Shown here: positions 14,231 to 17,206 of the stretch, one piece after another | How positions within the stretch are numbered: the first letter of the stretch is position 1 | Layout of the letters: each line of letters opens with the position of its first letter | Source of the DNA: Clostridiaceae bacterium AF10-41 | GTDB lineage: Bacteria; Bacillota; Clostridia; Clostridiales; Clostridiaceae | DNA length: 17,206 bases | NCBI GenBank assembly: GCA_027686065.1 | Contig: JAQCTH010000076.1 | Location: forward strand, 1 to 17,206 | Direction of reading: 5' to 3' | Notes under the pieces: generated by a model | Told to the model about the DNA's origin: nothing | Seen by the model: only the letters and a program-made list of their open reading frames with translations | Databases searched by the model: none | Program-made: the position numbers and the translations under genes

Positions 14231-14884
14231 TTGAGAATATCAGTTGCTATAGATGGACCAGCTGGTGCTGGTAAAAGTACTATTGCTAAGTTAGTTGCCA
14301 AGGAATTTGATTTAATGTACATAAATACAGGAGCAATGTACAGAGCTGTAGCTTTAGTTGCAAGGGATAATAATATAGATGATACAAATATTGAAGGTTT
14401 ATGTAGTTTAATAGATACTCTTGATATGAGATTTGAAAATGATGATTTAATCTTAAACAATGTGAATATTCAAGAACAAATTACTATGCCTGAAATAAGT
14501 ACTATTGTATCTAAATATGCATCAATCCAAGAAGTAAGAACTAAACTTGTTAAATTACAAAGAGATATGTCAAGTAAGTTTGATGTTATAATGGATGGGC
14601 GTGATATAGGTACAGTTGTGTTAAAAGATTCTAAATTTAAGTTTTTTTTAACAGCAACTCCTGAAGCTAGAGCAGAAAGAAGATTTAAAGAATTAAGCAA
14701 TAGAGGATTAAATGTTAATTACTCAACAATCTTAGAAGATATAATAAAAAGAGATTATATAGATAGTAATAGACAGATAGATCCATTAAGAAAAGCAGAT
14801 GATGCAATTGAAATTGATACAACAGGTTTATCAATTTCAGAGGTGACAGAAAAAATATGTTTAAATATAAAAAGTAATAGATAA
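14231..14884 (+). CDS. cmk: Cytidylate (CMP/dCMP) kinase
   Basis: CMP kinase, 217 aa, cytoplasmic: ATP plus CMP or dCMP to CDP or dCDP, needed to recycle CMP from lipid and RNA turnover. P-loop GPAGAGKST (9-17), YINTGAMYRA (30-39, CMP-binding), GRDIGTVVL (123-131), the ARAERRFKEL lid region (146-155) and the RADD/DAIEIDTTG type end (KADDAIEIDTTG) are all classical. The start is TTG at 14231 with AAAGGTGG nine bases upstream; the first internal ATG falls after the P-loop, so TTG is required. The IspH-S1 gene follows 59 bases later with no terminator, so co-transcription is likely. In many bacteria cmk also stands next to an S1 gene (rpsA), which agrees with the S1 part of the neighbour. Confidence 0.97.
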   Translation: MRISVAIDGPAGAGKSTIAKLVAKEFDLMYINTGAMYRAVALVARDNNIDDTNIEGLCSLIDTLDMRFENDDLILNNVNIQEQITMPEISTIVSKYASIQEVRTKLVKLQRDMSSKFDVIMDGRDIGTVVLKDSKFKFFLTATPEARAERRFKELSNRGLNVNYSTILEDIIKRDYIDSNRQIDPLRKADDAIEIDTTGLSISEVTEKICLNIKSNR

Positions 14885-14943
14885 TTTACTGTATAATTAG
14901 AAGATTAAAAATATAATATGTAATTAAACTTAGGAGAGTTGAT

Positions 14944-16851
14944 ATGAGTAAAGTATTATTAGCTGAAAATGCAGGTTTTTGCTTTGGTGTTCAAAGAGCT
15001 GTAGAAGAAGCACTTAAAATAAAAAAACAATATAATAAAAAAATTTATACTTTAGGTCCATTAATACATAATAATGATGTTGTAAAGTATTTAGAAAAAA
15101 ATGATATATATGCAATTAATCTTAATGAAATTAATCAATTAGAAAAAGATGATGTTATAGTAATAAGATCTCATGGAGTTTCAAAAGAAGTATTAAATAC
15201 TTTAGAAAAAAAGGGACTTACAGTAGTAAATGCAACATGCCCTTATGTGACTAATATTCATAAGAAAGTTAATAAATATTCGGATTTAGGATATAATATT
15301 GTTATATTAGGTGATGACAAGCATCCAGAAGTTATAGGAATAAATGGATGGTGTAATAATAGTGCTATAATAACAACAGATGGTAATTTTGAAGAAAAAT
15401 TACCTAATAAAATATGTGTTGTATCTCAAACTACTGAAAAAGAAGAAACTTGGAAAAAAACTTTAAGTAACTTATCTTCAAATTCAAAGGAACTCTTAGC
15501 ATTTAATACTATTTGTTCTGCAACAGAGGTAAGGCAAAAAAGTGCTAATGAATTATCCAAAACTGTAGATACTATGATTGTAGTTGGAGGGAAAAATAGT
15601 TCTAACACAACTAAGCTTTACCAAATTGCTAAATCGAATTGTCAGAATACAATTCATATAGAAAATGCTAAAGAAATTACTAAAGAATTTATACAAGAAA
15701 ATAAAGAAAAAGTTGTTGGGGTTACTGCTGGAGCATCTACTCCTGACTGGATAATAAAAGAAGTAATTGATATTATGGAGGGAAAGATTAATATGGAAGA
15801 TCAATTAAAGTTGATGGAAGAAATGGATAGAAGATTTAGAATTGGAGATGAAATCAAAGGCGAAGTCTTATCTATTGGAAGAGAGGAAGTAGTTATATCC
15901 CTAGTTGGATATAAATCAGATGGAGTTATTCCGTTTAAGGAATTAACTACTGAAGAAAATTTAGATTCATATCTTGATTTAATAAAAGTAGGAGATGAAA
16001 TAACAGCTAAGGTTATAAAGTTAAAAAATGAAGATGGAGACGTAGTTCTTTCAAGATTAGAATATGAAAAGAAGAAGACACTACAAGAACTTCAAGAATT
16101 ATTTGATAATAAAGAAACTTTTTCTATTAAAATAAAGGAATCAAGGGAAAAGGGACTTGTAGCTAATTATAAAGGTGTTAGAGTATTTATACCTGCTTCA
16201 CAAGTGGATATAAGATTTGCAAATGATAGAAGTGATTTAGTAGGAAAAGAACTAGAAGTTAGATTAATAGATTTCTTAATCGAAGGAAATCTAAGAATAA
16301 TTGCTTCTAGAAGAGTAATATTAGAAGAAGCAAAGAAAGTAATAGAAGATGCAGCTTGGGAAAATATAAGTGTTGGTGATGTAGTCAAAGCAGAAATAAA
16401 GAGATTTACTAATTTTGGTGCTTTTGCTAATGTAAATGGTGTTGATGGATTGATACATTTATCTCAAATTTCATGGAATCATGTAAAGTCAGCAGAAAGT
16501 GCATTAAAGAAGGGACAAATAGTTGATGTCAAAGTAATTGAAGCTGATAGAGAAAATAATAGACTTTCTCTTAGTATGAAAGCATTAACTCCAGAACCAT
16601 GGAGTAATATTGAAGACAAATACCCAGAAGGTTCTGCTGTATTAGGTAAAGTTGTAAGAATAAGCGATTTTGGTGCGTTTATCGAACTAGAACCAGGAGT
16701 AGATGGATTAGTTCATATTTCTAAGATAGTTCACCAAAGAATAAATAATCCAAGTGAAGTTTTAAAAATTGGTGATGAAGTAAAAGCAATAATTCTTTCA
16801 GTAGATGCTGAAAATAAAAAAATTGCTCTTAGTATAAAAGATGCTGAATAA
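14944..16851 (+). CDS. ispH: IspH-S1 fusion: HMBPP reductase with four C-terminal S1 RNA-binding repeats
   Basis: Fused protein, 635 aa. Residues 1-280 are 4-hydroxy-3-methylbut-2-enyl diphosphate reductase, the last MEP-pathway step making IPP and DMAPP. Its Fe-S ligands are Cys13 (AGFCFGV), Cys99 (NATCPYV) and Cys191 (NTICSATEVRQ); His42, His77 and His127 and the SSNT block (219-222) that binds diphosphate are present. After a short linker (about 281-298) come four S1 domains (about 299-370, 388-457, 475-545, 562-631). The third and fourth are the most regular (FTNFGAFANVNGVDGLIHLS, DFGAFIELEPGVDGLVHIS). The S1 part resembles ribosomal protein S1 and probably supplies that role. This fusion is known in Clostridium. 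AGGAG precedes the ATG. A TATAAT at 14912-14917 might be a weak extra promoter. Confidence 0.96.
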   Translation: MSKVLLAENAGFCFGVQRAVEEALKIKKQYNKKIYTLGPLIHNNDVVKYLEKNDIYAINLNEINQLEKDDVIVIRSHGVSKEVLNTLEKKGLTVVNATCPYVTNIHKKVNKYSDLGYNIVILGDDKHPEVIGINGWCNNSAIITTDGNFEEKLPNKICVVSQTTEKEETWKKTLSNLSSNSKELLAFNTICSATEVRQKSANELSKTVDTMIVVGGKNSSNTTKLYQIAKSNCQNTIHIENAKEITKEFIQENKEKVVGVTAGASTPDWIIKEVIDIMEGKINMEDQLKLMEEMDRRFRIGDEIKGEVLSIGREEVVISLVGYKSDGVIPFKELTTEENLDSYLDLIKVGDEITAKVIKLKNEDGDVVLSRLEYEKKKTLQELQELFDNKETFSIKIKESREKGLVANYKGVRVFIPASQVDIRFANDRSDLVGKELEVRLIDFLIEGNLRIIASRRVILEEAKKVIEDAAWENISVGDVVKAEIKRFTNFGAFANVNGVDGLIHLSQISWNHVKSAESALKKGQIVDVKVIEADRENNRLSLSMKALTPEPWSNIEDKYPEGSAVLGKVVRISDFGAFIELEPGVDGLVHISKIVHQRINNPSEVLKIGDEVKAIILSVDAENKKIALSIKDAE

Positions 16852-16867
16852 GTAATATATATATTAG

Positions 16868-16899
16868 GACACACATATAAATTATATGTGTGTCTTTTT
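16868..16899 (+). terminator. Intrinsic terminator after ispH-S1
   Basis: A 10-bp stem (16868-16877 with 16885-16894, GACACACATA/TATGTGTGTC) can extend further into a nearly closed loop and is followed by five T. It ends the cmk/ispH transcript. Confidence 0.92.
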
Positions 16900-16995
16900 A
16901 ATACTTTTAATTATGATATTTTACTTAAATTAAAAGATTAACTTTTACTCTTATAGTATTAGAGAAAAGTATGTTATTAATCATACTATTATATC

Positions 16996-17025
16996 TTGAC
17001 CTAAATATTATTAAGGAAGTATACT
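16996..17025 (+). promoter_or_regulatory. Promoter of the right-edge gene
   Basis: TTGACC (16996-17001) and TATACT (17020-17025) are 18 bp apart, about 35 bp before the start codon. Confidence 0.6.
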
Positions 17026-17059
17026 AATTTATATAGAGAATAAAAGGGGTTTATAAATA

Positions 17060-17206
17060 ATGTTAGAAAAATTGACATTAAATAATATGGAATCATTTAA
17101 AGAATTGTATTCTGAAAGTTTAAAGAAGCTAAGCTATGATAAGGATTTTTTTAAGTGCTATGACAATCAAAACTTTTTAATTAAGTTTTTGTATAGAAAA
17201 TTTATG
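17060..17206 (+). CDS. Unidentified protein, N-terminal 49 residues only
   Basis: ATG 17060 has AAGGGG (17044-17049) ten bases upstream and the frame stays open to the window end. It encodes a charged N-terminus rich in Lys, Phe and Leu (starting MLEKLTLNNMESFKELY). The opening, a short strand followed by a helix, would suit a GNAT acetyltransferase, but there is too little to assign a family. The gene has its own promoter and begins a new transcription unit after the ispH terminator. Confidence 0.75.
   Translation, partial: MLEKLTLNNMESFKELYSESLKKLSYDKDFFKCYDNQNFLIKFLYRKFM

Overview
This is very AT-rich chromosomal DNA with strong AGGAGG-type ribosome binding sites and many Rho-independent terminators. 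It also carries an IspH (HMBPP reductase) gene fused to S1 repeats, an arrangement known from Clostridium. Together these point to a Clostridium sensu stricto species. Species level cannot be read from the sequence. The layout is mostly housekeeping and stress genes, with no phage, IS element, CRISPR array, rRNA or tRNA.

Region by region. (1) 1-2000: a minus-strand LtaS-type lipoteichoic acid synthase with its own promoter and terminator. (2) 2100-2280: a short relic-like open stretch ending in a hairpin. (3) 2284-5125: a complete methionine unit. A consensus promoter leads into a SAM-I (S-box) riboswitch with an intrinsic terminator, followed by two transsulfuration-family PLP enzymes (MetB/MetI-like and MetC-like). 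A small ORF with an apparent +1 frame interruption, a perfect 32-bp palindrome and a strong terminator follow. (4) 5192-7675: a stand-alone cytoplasmic GH31 alpha-glucosidase. (5) 7696-10204: a redox block. A nitroreductase on the minus strand diverges from two tandem cysteine glutathione peroxidases, and an OhrR-type peroxide-sensing repressor follows. A dyad cluster sits at the peroxidase promoter. The OhrR carries a second cysteine where 2-Cys OhrR proteins have theirs. (6) 10241-10377: a hairpin-containing intergenic stretch that may be a worn interspersed repeat. (7) 10390-11766: an RluB/RsuA pseudouridine synthase and an MnmM/YtqB-like tRNA methyltransferase, probably an operon. (8) 11831-12850: a MurR/RpiR-family SIS-domain regulator. 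(9) 12865-16899: an HI0933/BaiN-family flavoprotein, cytidylate kinase and the IspH-S1 fusion. (10) 17060-end: the first 49 codons of an unidentified protein.

Functional logic. The SAM riboswitch switches off homocysteine formation through cystathionine when SAM is plentiful. The peroxidase/OhrR block looks like a thiol-based peroxide defence unit. The right half holds translation-related and core metabolic genes (RNA modification, CMP kinase, isoprenoid/S1). No clearly new multi-gene system was found. The items most worth checking are the possible +1 frameshift small gene, the 2-Cys OhrR with its possible peroxidase targets, and the long palindrome. All identifications come from reading motifs; no database search was run.
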